Assembly (NCBI GenBank): GCA_001592145.1
Contig: BCWJ01000001.1
Location: 186,001 to 250,000 of the forward strand
DNA: 64,000 nucleotides
DNA from: Xylanimicrobium pachnodae JCM 13526 = NBRC 107786
Lineage (GTDB): Bacteria; Actinomycetota; Actinomycetes; Actinomycetales; Cellulomonadaceae
Direction: 5' to 3'
This document shows positions 8,294-17,169 of the stretch, piece after piece (the stretch's first letter is position 1; each line of letters opens with the position of its first letter). Below the pieces are notes generated by a model. That model searched no databases and was not told where the DNA came from. It was given only the letters and a program-made list of their open reading frames with translations. Position numbers and translations under genes: made by a program.

Positions 8294-8704
8294 TTATCCA
8301 CAGCCCCGATCCACAGGGCGATGTGGACAACGGCGGCGAAATTCCGCTCCCACCTGCGTCTTTCGCTCACCGTCGGGGTACGTGACGCCGGAATGACCCG
8401 GGCATCGTCGTCGGCCTCCCCGGCACGCCGCCCGGGCGGGGTGCGCCCGGGACCCCGGATCCGGAGGATCCGCGAGAACCTGCGGATTTTCGCACACGTG
8501 GCGCGGGTTCGCCCGGGCATGCCGAGCGCTTCTCGGCCCTCGGGACGGGCGGGGGACCTCCGGGCGGCGCGTGCGTAATGCCCGTTGTGTCGCCTTGCGC
8601 CACGAGGTCGTTCGCAGCGCGTCCACAGATTTCTTCCCCAGGCATGTGGACAACACGGGGATCTGGCCGACGAACCTGTGGACGACGTTGTGAGTTGTGG
8701 ACAC
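8294..8704. other. Cluster of DnaA-box-like 9-mers in a 799-base non-coding region
   Basis: The gap between 8267 and 9065 shows no credible gene. It holds TTATCCACA at 8294-8302 (+) and two exact TTGTCCACA boxes on the minus strand (8322-8330 and 8645-8653). One-mismatch boxes lie at 8677-8685 and 8696-8704 (both minus). Two-mismatch boxes lie at 8307-8315 and 8619-8627. They form two groups, 8294-8330 and 8619-8704. Between them is GC-rich DNA with a small palindrome (CGGATCC-GGA-GGATCCG, 8456-8472). No dnaA, dnaN or rpmH gene is near, so a DnaA-titrating or regulatory locus is more likely than the main origin. Confidence 0.45.
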
Positions 8705-9007
8705 CGCCCGACCAGACGCGCTAAGCCCCTTGCGCGGCTGCGGATCTGGACGTAGAAACGACAGCGTTGGTCTCGATGGCGAGGGTCCCAATCCGTCCGG
8801 GTTGGAAGGTCACGACGGAGAGACAGGGTCGACCGGATAACGACGGGCCATCCCGTGCCACCGCGCGGGACTGCGGGTGACGACGCAGGCGCCTGTGCGG
8901 GGCCGGAAGACCACCCGCGTCCGGTGTCCGTGATGAACGGGCTGCCGGGCCGTGACGTCGACACACGGCGCTCCGGTTGCTCGGTGACCGGCGGTGCGCG
9001 GTGCATC

Positions 9008-9039
9008 CGAGGCCCCCCGGCCGCCCCCGGGGGGCCTCG
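9008..9039. terminator. GC-rich hairpin before the pirin gene
   Basis: CGAGGCCCCCC (9008-9018) pairs with GGGGGGCCTCG (9029-9039) over a 10-base loop. There is no T tract. It lies just upstream of the pirin promoter and would insulate it from upstream transcription. Confidence 0.5.
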
Positions 9040-9053
9040 CCGTTCCCCGGGCG

Positions 9054-9059
9054 TACGGT
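9054..9059 (+). promoter_or_regulatory. -10 hexamer TACGGT of the pirin gene
   Basis: TACGGT stands six bases before the ATG at 9066. The same hexamer precedes the starts of dcd (12346) and xthA (38844) at six to seven bases. Confidence 0.5.
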
Positions 9060-9065
9060 GCCTGC

Positions 9066-10091
9066 ATGACCAATCTGGACGTGCGTCCCGCCGAGCAGCT
9101 CTGCACCGCGGGCGACGCGGGCGCCGGGGTCCAGCTCCTCACCGCGCGTGACGTGCCGCTGGGCGGGGTGCGCGCCATGACGGTGCGGCGCACCATCCCG
9201 CAGAAGGCCCGCTCCATGGTGGGCGCCTGGTGCTTCTGCGACCACTACGGGCCCGACGACGTCACCACCTCCGCCGGGATGCAGGTGCCGCCCCACCCGC
9301 ACACGGGCCTGCAGACGGTGACGTGGCTGTTCGCGGGCGAGATCGTGCACCGCGACTCCGTGGGATCGCTCGTCACCGTGCGCCCCGGGGAGCTCAACCT
9401 CATGACCGCCGGCGTCGGCATCTCCCACTCGGAGGAGACCACCGGCGCCGACCGGGAGCCTCTGCTGCACGGCGTGCAGCTGTGGACGGCCCTGCCGGCG
9501 TCGGCCCTGGGGGTCGCGCCGCACTTCGAGCATCACGAGGACCTGCCCGTGGCCGAGGCGGACGGCGCCCGCGTCCAGGTGTTCCTGGGCTCGCTGGGCG
9601 TCCTGCGTTCCCCGGCGACGGCGTACACGCCGCTCGTGGGCGCCCAGCTCGACCTGGCACCCGGTGCCGTGCTCGACCTCGACGTGGACCCCGCGTTCGA
9701 GCACGCCCTGCTGGTCGACGCCGGGGAGGTCACCGTCGCGGGTGCCGTCGTACCGCGTGACCAGCTCGGGTACGTGGCCCCGGGCCTTGCCCGGCTCCGG
9801 GTCACGGCCGGGCCGGCCGGCCCCGCCCGCGCGATCCTGCTCGGCGGCGTCCCGTTCGAGGAGCAGATCGTCATGTGGTGGAACTTCGTGGGGCGTTCGC
9901 ACGACGACGTCGCCGCCGCGCGCGAGGACTGGATGCGCCAGGTGGCCGACGCCGACGACGGCACCACCCGCTACGCCGACGCCGCGGGTACCCGGCGCTT
10001 CGGCGTCGTCGACGGCTACCCGGAAGGACCGCTGCGGGCGCCCGTGGTGCCCCCGATCCGGCTGCGGCCGCGCAACGCGGGACGGGCGTAG
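9066..10091 (+). CDS. Pirin-family protein
   Basis: The 341-residue bicupin protein has the pirin metal site HPHTGLQTVTW near residue 77 and the later GELNLMTAGVGISHSEE near 110. The second cupin contains the IVMWWNFVGR motif near 273. Pirins bind Fe or other metals; some oxidise quercetin, others act in regulation or metabolism, so the role here is open. The start is set by the TACGGT hexamer six bases upstream. The length is close to that of larger pirins. It stands alone between a non-coding stretch and a gene remnant. Confidence 0.88.
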   Translation: MTNLDVRPAEQLCTAGDAGAGVQLLTARDVPLGGVRAMTVRRTIPQKARSMVGAWCFCDHYGPDDVTTSAGMQVPPHPHTGLQTVTWLFAGEIVHRDSVGSLVTVRPGELNLMTAGVGISHSEETTGADREPLLHGVQLWTALPASALGVAPHFEHHEDLPVAEADGARVQVFLGSLGVLRSPATAYTPLVGAQLDLAPGAVLDLDVDPAFEHALLVDAGEVTVAGAVVPRDQLGYVAPGLARLRVTAGPAGPARAILLGGVPFEEQIVMWWNFVGRSHDDVAAAREDWMRQVADADDGTTRYADAAGTRRFGVVDGYPEGPLRAPVVPPIRLRPRNAGRA

Positions 10092-10319
10092 GGCGCCACG
10101 GTCACCGCGACGGCACCTGAGACCGGGCTCGCGCCGGCGTCTGTCGAGGTAGCGGTGGGTGAGCCCGTGGCTGATCGCCTCGTGGTGGGCGCCGACCCGG
10201 CGGCGGGGCGTCGGACCCTGACGTTCACCGCCGCCGGCACCTATGCCGTGACCGGGACCTACCAGGGCATCACAGGCGACATCGTGGTCACGGTCGCCAT
10301 CTCTCCCCCCGACACGCCG
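10092..10319 (+). pseudogene. Possible remnant of an Ig-like surface protein domain
   Basis: Directly after the pirin stop, in the same frame, the DNA reads as a beta-sandwich domain: VTATAPETGLAPASVEVAVG, then RRTLTFTAAGTYAVTGTYQG and a closing DIVVTVA. This alternating pattern is typical of Ig-like domains in secreted actinobacterial enzymes. There is no start with a ribosome binding site and no signal peptide, and the reading soon turns into unstructured sequence. It looks like the tail of a lost exported protein. The rest of the gap to 10478 shows nothing else. Confidence 0.35.
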
Positions 10320-10478
10320 ACCGTGGTCGGTCCCCGCACGGCCCCCTCAGCCCTGACGCCTTCCGTGCGCGGCCCCAGGCAGGCGCCGCGAGGCGCAGCG
10401 AGCACAGACGCTGACCAGCACCGGCGTACGCCGGCGCCCGCCTGCCGGCCCCGGCCGCCGGGTCCTTGCCGGTGCGGC

Positions 10479-11888
10479 TCAGCCGGTCGCGCGCGCGACG
10501 AGGGCACTGCCGTCGTCGAACTCCAGAGTGCCGCTGCCGTTCGCGAGGAAGCGGCGCAGCAGCACGTCGTAGATCGGCTCGCCGCGCAAGACGCTCGCGG
10601 TGAGCATGGCGAGCAGCACGCACGCGGCGACGGGCAGCGTGTGCTCCACGCCGCCCGACAGTTCCGTGACCAGCAGGATCGAGGTCACCGGCGCGCGGAC
10701 GGCCGCGGCGAGCACACCGGCCATCGCGCACACGGCGAAGGCCGCGACGTCGGCGGACGGCAGTCCCGCCCCCCGGAACGCCAGCGCGAACGTGGTCCCG
10801 GTCAGCGCCCCGACGGCGAGCATCGGCATGAAGATGCCGCCCGGGAACCCGCTGCCGAAGCTCGTCGAGGTCAGCAGCGCCTTCGCCGTGAGCAGCAGCA
10901 GGAAGAACGTGAGCCCTCCGGTCGCGGCCTCCGACCGGCGCACCAGGTCGTCGCCGCCGCCCAGCACCTGCGGCAGCCACAGCCCGAACGGCAGGGCGAC
11001 GACGAGGGTCGCCACCGGCCTCCAGCGCGCCGGAAGCCACGACCGGTACAGCGTCTGGACTCCCAGCAGCGCCCCGTTCATCCCCGTCCCGACCGCACCT
11101 GCGACCGGTCCCAGCAGCAGCAGCCAGCCGTACTGCGCGAGCGGCAGCGACGGCACCACGCCGAAGCCGAGCACGGGCTGCAGGCCGAAGACCACCGAGG
11201 AGAGGACGTCCGCCGTGAGGGCCGCCGTGGTCGCCGCGAGCACCACCCGCGCGGAGAACGTCCGGTGCACCTCCTCAAGGGCGAACACCATGCCCGACAG
11301 CGGTGCGTTGAACGCCGCCGACAACCCCGCAGCCGCCCCGGCGCCGATCAGGTGATCCTGGTCGGCCCGTGCGGCCCGCGTCACCCGGGACACCCCCTGG
11401 GCCGCCGCCGCGCCGATCTGCACCGTCGGGCCCTCGCGGCCCAGCGACAACCCGGCGAGCGCGCCCAGCGCCCCGCCCACGAACCGGACCACGAGCACGC
11501 CCGCGGCCCGCACGCGCAACCCGTGCTGCACGATGCCCTTGACCTGCGGTATCCCGGATCCCGACGCCGCCGGGAAGCGCCGCACCCCCTCCGCGACCAC
11601 GAACCCGGCCACCACCGCACCGGCGAGCCACGGGACCACCAAGACCGGATGCTCGCGCACGGCGTCGTACAGGTGGGAGGCGGCGACGAGTCCCCACCGG
11701 ATCACCATCCGGTACAGGGCGACCAGCGCCCCCGCCACGAGGCCCACCAGCGCGGCCCGCCACACCAGGCGCCAGGTCGCGGCGTCGGAACGGGAGAAGA
11801 GGTGCGAGGGGGGAGTCGTCGCGGAGTCTGCCTCGCCGCGGGGCTCGTCGGCCTGCACGCCGTCGGCGGGCCGGGAGGGGGTGAGCAC
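10479..11888 (-). CDS. ClC-family chloride channel or H+/Cl- exchanger
   Basis: The 469-residue membrane protein carries the ClC selectivity motifs in order: GSGIPQVKG near residue 110, GREGPTVQIG near 155 and GSGFPGGIFMP near 340. The helices between them match the usual ClC repeat topology. The Glu of GREGP is the gating glutamate of exchangers. No CBS domains follow. The cytoplasmic N-terminus of about 40 residues is polar. I chose the GTG at 11888, with TACGAT eight bases upstream; an ATG at 11975 would add 29 basic, unlikely residues. It would carry Cl- across the membrane, perhaps for acid or volume control. Confidence 0.88.
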   Translation of the reverse strand: MLTPSRPADGVQADEPRGEADSATTPPSHLFSRSDAATWRLVWRAALVGLVAGALVALYRMVIRWGLVAASHLYDAVREHPVLVVPWLAGAVVAGFVVAEGVRRFPAASGSGIPQVKGIVQHGLRVRAAGVLVVRFVGGALGALAGLSLGREGPTVQIGAAAAQGVSRVTRAARADQDHLIGAGAAAGLSAAFNAPLSGMVFALEEVHRTFSARVVLAATTAALTADVLSSVVFGLQPVLGFGVVPSLPLAQYGWLLLLGPVAGAVGTGMNGALLGVQTLYRSWLPARWRPVATLVVALPFGLWLPQVLGGGDDLVRRSEAATGGLTFFLLLLTAKALLTSTSFGSGFPGGIFMPMLAVGALTGTTFALAFRGAGLPSADVAAFAVCAMAGVLAAAVRAPVTSILLVTELSGGVEHTLPVAACVLLAMLTASVLRGEPIYDVLLRRFLANGSGTLEFDDGSALVARATG

Positions 11889-12102
11889 GACTTCCGATCG
11901 TACGAGCCGGGCGCGGGTGGCAGGCCGGCCCCGCCAGCACAGGGCACGTTCCGGCGCCATCGTGAGCACGGGCATGCCCAGGAGCGATCTCAGGCCCGGA
12001 GACGATGCCGGAGAAGACGTCTGAACGAGTGAGGCAGGACCCTGCGCGCGCTCCGACCGCGCTGACCCGCGGCTCTGCCGGCGATCAGGGGTCCGTTCCT
12101 CG

Positions 12103-12176
12103 TGGAGCGGGTGACGGGAATCGAACCCGCGCTGTCAGCTTGGGAAGCTGAAGTTCTACCATTGAACTACACCCGC
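12103..12176 (-). tRNA. tRNA-Gly (anticodon CCC)
   Basis: The 74-base gene folds as a full cloverleaf. The acceptor stem pairs GCGGGTG with CACCCGC, the anticodon stem TCAGC/GCTGA holds the loop TTCCCAA (anticodon CCC), and the T arm contains GGTTCGATTCCC. CCA is encoded. A -10-like TAGAAT lies on the minus strand at 12224-12219, about 43 bases upstream. Confidence 0.95.
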
Positions 12177-12345
12177 GCATGCCCACCGGGCCGCCCGGGG
12201 GCGGTGGCGTGCGCCCCGATTCTAACCACACCGGGGCCCGCAACCGCGCACGGGCGTTGCGCGGGGCCGTCCGCTCGGCGCCGCTCGGCCGCGCAGACAC
12301 GTCGTGGTTCCGCGCGTGGGAGGCGTGGCCAGTACGGTTAGGGGC

Positions 12346-12921
12346 GTGCTGCTCTCCGACCGCGACATCGCCGCCGAGCTCGACGCCGGGCGCGTGGTGA
12401 TCGACCCGTACGACCCGTCGATGCTTCAGCCGTCCAGCGTGGACGTGCGCCTGGACCGCATGTTCCGGTTGTTCGACAACCACCGGTACCCGTTCATCGA
12501 CCCGGCACAGGAACAGCCGGAGCTGACGCGGCTGATCGAGGTCGCGGACGACGAGCCGTTCGTGCTGCACCCCGGTGAGTTCGTGCTGGGGTCCACGTTC
12601 GAGACGATCACGCTGCCGGACGACGTCGCCGCGCGCCTCGAGGGCAAGTCGTCGCTGGGCCGCCTGGGCCTGCTCACCCACTCCACGGCCGGGTTCATCG
12701 ACCCGGGCTTCCAGGGCCACGTGACGCTCGAGCTGAGCAACACGGCGACGCTGCCGATCCTGCTGTGGCCGGGTATGAAGATCGGCCAGACGTGCTTCTT
12801 CCGGCTGTCCAGCCCGGCGGAGCACCCGTACGGCTCGGGCGCCAACGGGTCGCGCTACCAGGGGCAGCGCGGGCCGACGGCGAGCCGGTCCTGGCAGAAC
12901 TTCCACCGGTCGACGGTGTAG
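12346..12921 (+). CDS. dcd: dCTP deaminase (probably bifunctional dCTP deaminase/dUTPase)
   Basis: The 191-residue length equals that of the actinobacterial Dcd, which in Mycobacterium turns dCTP into dUMP through both deamination and pyrophosphate release. Signature segments are [32 protein letters not shown] and then [20 protein letters not shown]. The conserved Arg/Ser of GKSSLGR and the Glu of VTLELSN belong to the active site of this family. The GTG at 12346 follows TACGGT by seven bases. dUMP from this enzyme feeds thymidylate synthesis. Whether it is bifunctional is inferred from family and length. Confidence 0.92.
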   Translation: MLLSDRDIAAELDAGRVVIDPYDPSMLQPSSVDVRLDRMFRLFDNHRYPFIDPAQEQPELTRLIEVADDEPFVLHPGEFVLGSTFETITLPDDVAARLEGKSSLGRLGLLTHSTAGFIDPGFQGHVTLELSNTATLPILLWPGMKIGQTCFFRLSSPAEHPYGSGANGSRYQGQRGPTASRSWQNFHRSTV

Positions 12922-13044
12922 GCGCGGCCGATGGATCCCGAGCTCCCCCCGGGCACGCCAGCCACCCCCCGTTACGCCCGCTCGCGCCACGAGGGTTCCC
13001 GACGGCGCGGCACCGATCTGCCCTCCCGGAAGGAGCTCAAGCGC

Positions 13045-14160
13045 ATGGCTCAGCCCGCGGCGCTTCCCCCGCTGCCCCGCTCGGTCACGCGCGGCCACCA
13101 GGCGCGCCACCTGCTCGCGCTCCCCGGCGACGTCGCCGTGGACGAGATCGAGGTGCTGGCCCTGTCCCGGTTCGTGGCCACCCGGTGGCAGGTGGTGCCC
13201 CGCGACCTGCCCGGTGCGGACGTGCCGGTGGGCCGTATGGCGGGTCCCGGGGAGCCCGGTGAGCTGCGCCTGTCGCGGCACTCGTCGCTCACGGGCCCGT
13301 ACGCCCCGGCGGGGGACGGGTTCGATCCGGGCCTGCCGCCCGGCACCGCGATGGTCTTCGACGTCGTCTGCCCGCGGGAGCGCTGGGCGGACCCGGCGCC
13401 GCCCGACGGCGGCGACAAGGACGGGCTCGCCCGGTCGTTCCCGGCGGGCCTGCCGCACCGCGAGGAGGAGCGGGTCATCACCTGGCTGGTGGCTGCCGCG
13501 CGGCGGCTCGGCGGATCCGTGCGGCTCGACGTCGCCGGGCTGTGGGCGGCGGATGCCGGGGGGCACGCGGTGGGCGCGGGCGTGCTGCTGGCGCCCGATC
13601 CCGGCGCGGCCGTGAACCTGACGGTGTACTCGGACGTGTGGCTCGACCCGCAGGCGTGCCACCGGGTGGTCCAGTCGGTGCACCCGCGGGCCGTGCTGGC
13701 CACCGAGGGCGCGCCCTACCAGGGCCCGCCGCCCGGCATGGGGGAGCTCCCGGCGTTCCCGGGCGAGGAGATGAGCGCCGAGGAGCGCCGCGCCCTGCAC
13801 GCCGCCGCCGACGACTTCGACATCGCCGCCCTGATGGGCCCCGCCGTGCTCGACGGGTACGGCATCACGATCGACCTGGGACCCGACGGGTGGGTGGCCG
13901 CCGAGGTCGCGGGCGAGGAGGTGCTGCCGCTGGCGCTGCGGGAGCTGCCCTGGGTCCGCGGCGGCGCCGTCTCCTACCGCATCGTGTGGTTCCCCCCGGA
14001 CCTTGACGACGCCAACCGCGAGCGCCCGTCGCACGCGCACCTGGTGGCCCGGCGCCGCGCCGCCGAGCTGGTGGCCCGCGTGGCGCGCGCGCTGTGGGAC
14101 GCGGCGGGCGGGGAGATCGCCGACGAGTCCGACTTCCTCATCGACCCCGAGGACCTGTAG
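13045..14160 (+). CDS. Conserved hypothetical protein upstream of the Mrp operon
   Basis: I do not recognise this 371-residue protein. The start is fixed by GGAAGGAG at 13028-13035, nine bases before the ATG. It is soluble, with no signal peptide or membrane segment. Visible features are an early hydrophobic strand (ALPGDVAVDEIEVLALSRF), VITWLVAAARRLGGSVRLDV near residue 140, an acidic middle part and a C-terminal helix with HLVARRRAAELVARVARALW. The stop lies only three bases before the GTG of mrpA, so it is very likely the first gene of the antiporter operon. Confidence 0.75.
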   Translation: MAQPAALPPLPRSVTRGHQARHLLALPGDVAVDEIEVLALSRFVATRWQVVPRDLPGADVPVGRMAGPGEPGELRLSRHSSLTGPYAPAGDGFDPGLPPGTAMVFDVVCPRERWADPAPPDGGDKDGLARSFPAGLPHREEERVITWLVAAARRLGGSVRLDVAGLWAADAGGHAVGAGVLLAPDPGAAVNLTVYSDVWLDPQACHRVVQSVHPRAVLATEGAPYQGPPPGMGELPAFPGEEMSAEERRALHAAADDFDIAALMGPAVLDGYGITIDLGPDGWVAAEVAGEEVLPLALRELPWVRGGAVSYRIVWFPPDLDDANRERPSHAHLVARRRAAELVARVARALWDAAGGEIADESDFLIDPEDL

Positions 14161-14163
14161 CCC

Positions 14164-17100
14164 GTGCTCGCCGTCGTCGTCCTCCACCTGGTCCTGGCGC
14201 TGCTCGCGCCCGCGCTCGTGACGTGGCTGGGCCGCCGCGCGCTGTGGGTGCTCGCGCTGGGCCCCGCCGCCGCGGCGGGCTTCGCGCTGTCCCAGACGTC
14301 CGCCGTGCTGGACGGCCGGTTCCCGGTCGAGAACGTCGAATGGGTGCCCTCGCTCGGGCTGGGGCTGACGTTCCGCCTGGACACCCTGTCGTGGCTGCTG
14401 CTGCTCGTCGTGGGCGCGGTGGGCGCCCTGGTGCTCGTCTACTCGAGCGCCTACTTCTCGCGCGAGGCGACGGGCATGGGCCGGTTCTCCGGCGTGCTCG
14501 TCGGGTTCGCGGGCGCGATGGCGGGGCTCGTGACCGCCGACAACCTGCTGCTGCTGTTCGTGTTCTGGGAGCTGACCACCGTCTTCTCCTACCTGCTCAT
14601 CGGGCACCACGCGGACCGCAAGGCGTCCCGCCGTGCCGCGATGCAGGCGATCGTCGTGACCACCGCGGGCGGGCTCGCCATGCTCGTGGGGCTGGTGATC
14701 CTGGGCGTCGGGTCGGGCACCTGGCGGATCTCGGAGATCCTCGCGCACCCGCCGAGCGGCGGAGTCATCACGGCCGCGGCCCTGTGCCTGCTCGCGGGGG
14801 CGGCCACCAAGTCGGCGCAGGTGCCCACCCACTTCTGGCTGCCCGCCGCGATGGCCGCACCCACCCCGGTCAGCGCGTACCTGCACGCCGCCGCGATGGT
14901 CAAGGCCGGCATCTACCTGATCGCCCGGTTCGCGCCCGCCTTCTCCGACCTGCTCGCGTGGCGCTCGGTCATCGTGGTGCTCGGCTCCGCGAGCCTGCTG
15001 CTGGGCGGGTACCGGGCCCTGCGCCAGCACGACCTCAAGCTGGTGCTCGCGTTCGGCACGGTGTCCCAGCTCGGCCTGCTCGTCCTGCTGCTCGGGTACG
15101 GCACCCGCGCCGCGGCGCTCGCCGGCCTGGCCCTGCTGGGGGCGCACGCCATGTTCAAGGCGTCGCTGTTCCTGGTGGTGGGCGTGGTCGACGGCGCCAC
15201 CGGCACCCGTGACCTGCGGCGGCTCAACGGCCTGGGCCGGCACCTGCCCGGCACCGCGCTGGCCGGTGTGCTCGCCACCGCCTCCATGATCGGCCTGCCC
15301 CCGTTCGCCGGGTACGTCGCCAAGGAGGCGGCGCTCGAGTCCCTGGTGCACGGCGGCGGGGTGCTCGACGTCGTCGTCCTCGTGGTGGTCGCCATCGGCT
15401 CGGCCCTCACCGTCGCCTACGGCCTGCGGTTCGTGTGGGGCGCGTTCGGGTGGCGACGCTCCGCGCCCGCCGCGCAGCGCGGCCAGCCCGTGCTGCCCGC
15501 GCCGATCGGTGGCACCGACACCGTCGCCCCGCCGTCCGCCGCCCCCGCCGTCGTCGTCAAGCGCCAACCGCTCGCGCTCGTGGTCCCGCCGCTCGTGCTG
15601 GCCGTGCTGGGCCTCGTCGTCGCCGTGCTGCCCCGGTGGGGCGAGGAGCTGCTCGCCCCGCACGCGGACACCTACCCGGCCGGCGAGCCCGGGCACCTGG
15701 CACTGTGGGCCGGCTTCACCCCCACCCTCGCGATCACCGTGGTGGTGCTCGCGGGCGGTGTCACGGCGTTCTGGCAGCGCAAGCGGGTCGAACGGATCCA
15801 GGAGCGTCTCTGGTCGCCGCTGGGGGCGGACCTCGTCTACCGCCGCTTCATGCGCTGGCTCGACGAGCTTGCCGCCGACGTCACCGGTGGCACCCAGCGC
15901 GGCTCGCTGCCCTTCTACCTCGGCACGATCCTGGTCGCCGTCGTCGTCGGGCCCGGCCTCGCCCTCGCGTGGGGGCTGCGCGGCGCCAGCCTGCCCGGCG
16001 CCCAGGGCGCCGGGCAGGACGCGTTCCGCCTGGGCCCGCTCGCCCTGGTCCCGTTCGACGAACCCGCCCAGCTCGTCGTCGTCCTCGTCGTCGCGGTCGC
16101 CGCGATCCTGGCCGTGCGCGCCCGACGCCGCCTCAAGGCCGTCTTCATCGTCGGCGTGACCGGGTACGGCAACGCCGTGCTGTTCCTGCTGCACGGCGCC
16201 CCCGACCTGGCCCTGACCCAGGTGCTCACCGAGACCGTCACCCTGGTGGTGATGGTGCTGGTGCTGCGCCGCCTGCCCCCGTACTTCTCCGACCGCCCGC
16301 TCGCCGCCAGCCGGTGGGTGCGCGTCGCCATCGGCGTCGGCGTCGGACTGACCATGATGCTGCTCGTCACCGCGGCCCCCCTGGCCCGCACGTTCGACCC
16401 CATCTCCACGCTGTTCCCCGCGGCGGCGCTCGCGGGCGGCGGACGCAACATCGTCAACGTGGCCCTCGTGGACCTGCGCGCCTGGGACACCGTGGGCGAG
16501 ATCTCCGTGCTGCTCGTGGCCGCGACCGGCGTGGCGTCCCTGGTGTTCCTGCGCCAGCGGTCCGCGCCCGCGCCGCGCGTGCGCGACGGGTCCGGCCCCG
16601 TGCTGCCCCCGTCGCCCCCACCCGAGACGTTCCGCATCCGGCGGCGCGCCTGGATCTGGGCGGGGCGCACCCTGGAGCCCGAGCGGCGCTCCCTGATGTT
16701 CGAGGTGATCACGCGCGTGGTGTTCCACGCCATGGTGGTGTTCGCCCTGTTCCTGCTGTTCCGTGGCCACTCGTCACCCGGCGGCGGGTTCGCGGCCGGG
16801 CTCGTGGTGGGTCTGGCGCTCGCCGTGCGCTACCTGGCCGGCGGCCGCTACGAGCTGGGGGAGGCGCTGCCCGTGCACCCCGGCCTCATCCTGGGCACCG
16901 GCCTGTTCCTGTCCGCGGGCGTCGGGCTCGGGTCGTTGCTGGCCGGGCAGCACGCCATCGAGAGCTTCCTGGTGGACCTGCACCTGCCCGTGTTCGGTGA
17001 GGTCCACCTGGTCACGTCGCTGTTCTTCGACCTGGGCGTGTTCCTGGTGGTGATCGGGCTGGTGCTCGACGTGCTGCGCTCGCTGGGCGCGGAGATCGAC

Positions 17101-17169
17101 GTGCAGCGCGACCCCGACGGCACCGGGTTCGCGAGCTTCGCGGGATCGCTGCGGGGTGATGTCGAGTGA
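14164..17169 (+). CDS. mrpA: Mrp-type Na+/H+ antiporter subunit A with fused subunit B domain
   Basis: The 1001-residue membrane protein starts at GTG 14164. Its first 650 residues are the NADH-quinone oxidoreductase chain 5/L-like core with VFWELTTVFSYLLIG and KSAQVPTHFWLPAAM, the Lys/His-bearing proton path segments. An MrpB-like domain is fused at the C-terminus from about residue 840: FEVITRVVFHAMVVFALFLL and FRGHSSPGGGFAAGLVVGLA. The fusion explains why no separate mrpB gene is present. The complex exports Na+ (or K+) in exchange for H+. The gene overlaps mrpC by four bases. Confidence 0.93.
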   Translation: MLAVVVLHLVLALLAPALVTWLGRRALWVLALGPAAAAGFALSQTSAVLDGRFPVENVEWVPSLGLGLTFRLDTLSWLLLLVVGAVGALVLVYSSAYFSREATGMGRFSGVLVGFAGAMAGLVTADNLLLLFVFWELTTVFSYLLIGHHADRKASRRAAMQAIVVTTAGGLAMLVGLVILGVGSGTWRISEILAHPPSGGVITAAALCLLAGAATKSAQVPTHFWLPAAMAAPTPVSAYLHAAAMVKAGIYLIARFAPAFSDLLAWRSVIVVLGSASLLLGGYRALRQHDLKLVLAFGTVSQLGLLVLLLGYGTRAAALAGLALLGAHAMFKASLFLVVGVVDGATGTRDLRRLNGLGRHLPGTALAGVLATASMIGLPPFAGYVAKEAALESLVHGGGVLDVVVLVVVAIGSALTVAYGLRFVWGAFGWRRSAPAAQRGQPVLPAPIGGTDTVAPPSAAPAVVVKRQPLALVVPPLVLAVLGLVVAVLPRWGEELLAPHADTYPAGEPGHLALWAGFTPTLAITVVVLAGGVTAFWQRKRVERIQERLWSPLGADLVYRRFMRWLDELAADVTGGTQRGSLPFYLGTILVAVVVGPGLALAWGLRGASLPGAQGAGQDAFRLGPLALVPFDEPAQLVVVLVVAVAAILAVRARRRLKAVFIVGVTGYGNAVLFLLHGAPDLALTQVLTETVTLVVMVLVLRRLPPYFSDRPLAASRWVRVAIGVGVGLTMMLLVTAAPLARTFDPISTLFPAAALAGGGRNIVNVALVDLRAWDTVGEISVLLVAATGVASLVFLRQRSAPAPRVRDGSGPVLPPSPPPETFRIRRRAWIWAGRTLEPERRSLMFEVITRVVFHAMVVFALFLLFRGHSSPGGGFAAGLVVGLALAVRYLAGGRYELGEALPVHPGLILGTGLFLSAGVGLGSLLAGQHAIESFLVDLHLPVFGEVHLVTSLFFDLGVFLVVIGLVLDVLRSLGAEIDVQRDPDGTGFASFAGSLRGDVE

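Noticed and set aside
8065-9006. Minus-strand frame of about 313 codons across the non-coding region
   Set aside because: The product is Arg/Ser/Pro-rich without domains and overlaps the DinB-like gene. The DNA shows no codon-position bias.
8267-9065. The DnaA-box region as the main chromosomal origin
   Set aside because: No dnaA, dnaN, recF, gyrB or rpmH gene nearby and no clear AT-rich unwinding element. A secondary DnaA-binding site fits better.
12085-16770. Very long minus-strand reading frame (about 1560 codons) opposite dcd, the 13045 gene and mrpA
   Set aside because: The translation is low-complexity (His, Gln, Gly, Arg rich), as expected from the complement of high-GC genes, and it crosses several well-supported genes and the tRNA.
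14164-17169. Missing mrpB as a broken operon
   Set aside because: The MrpB-like domain is present at the C-terminus of MrpA, so no subunit is missing.
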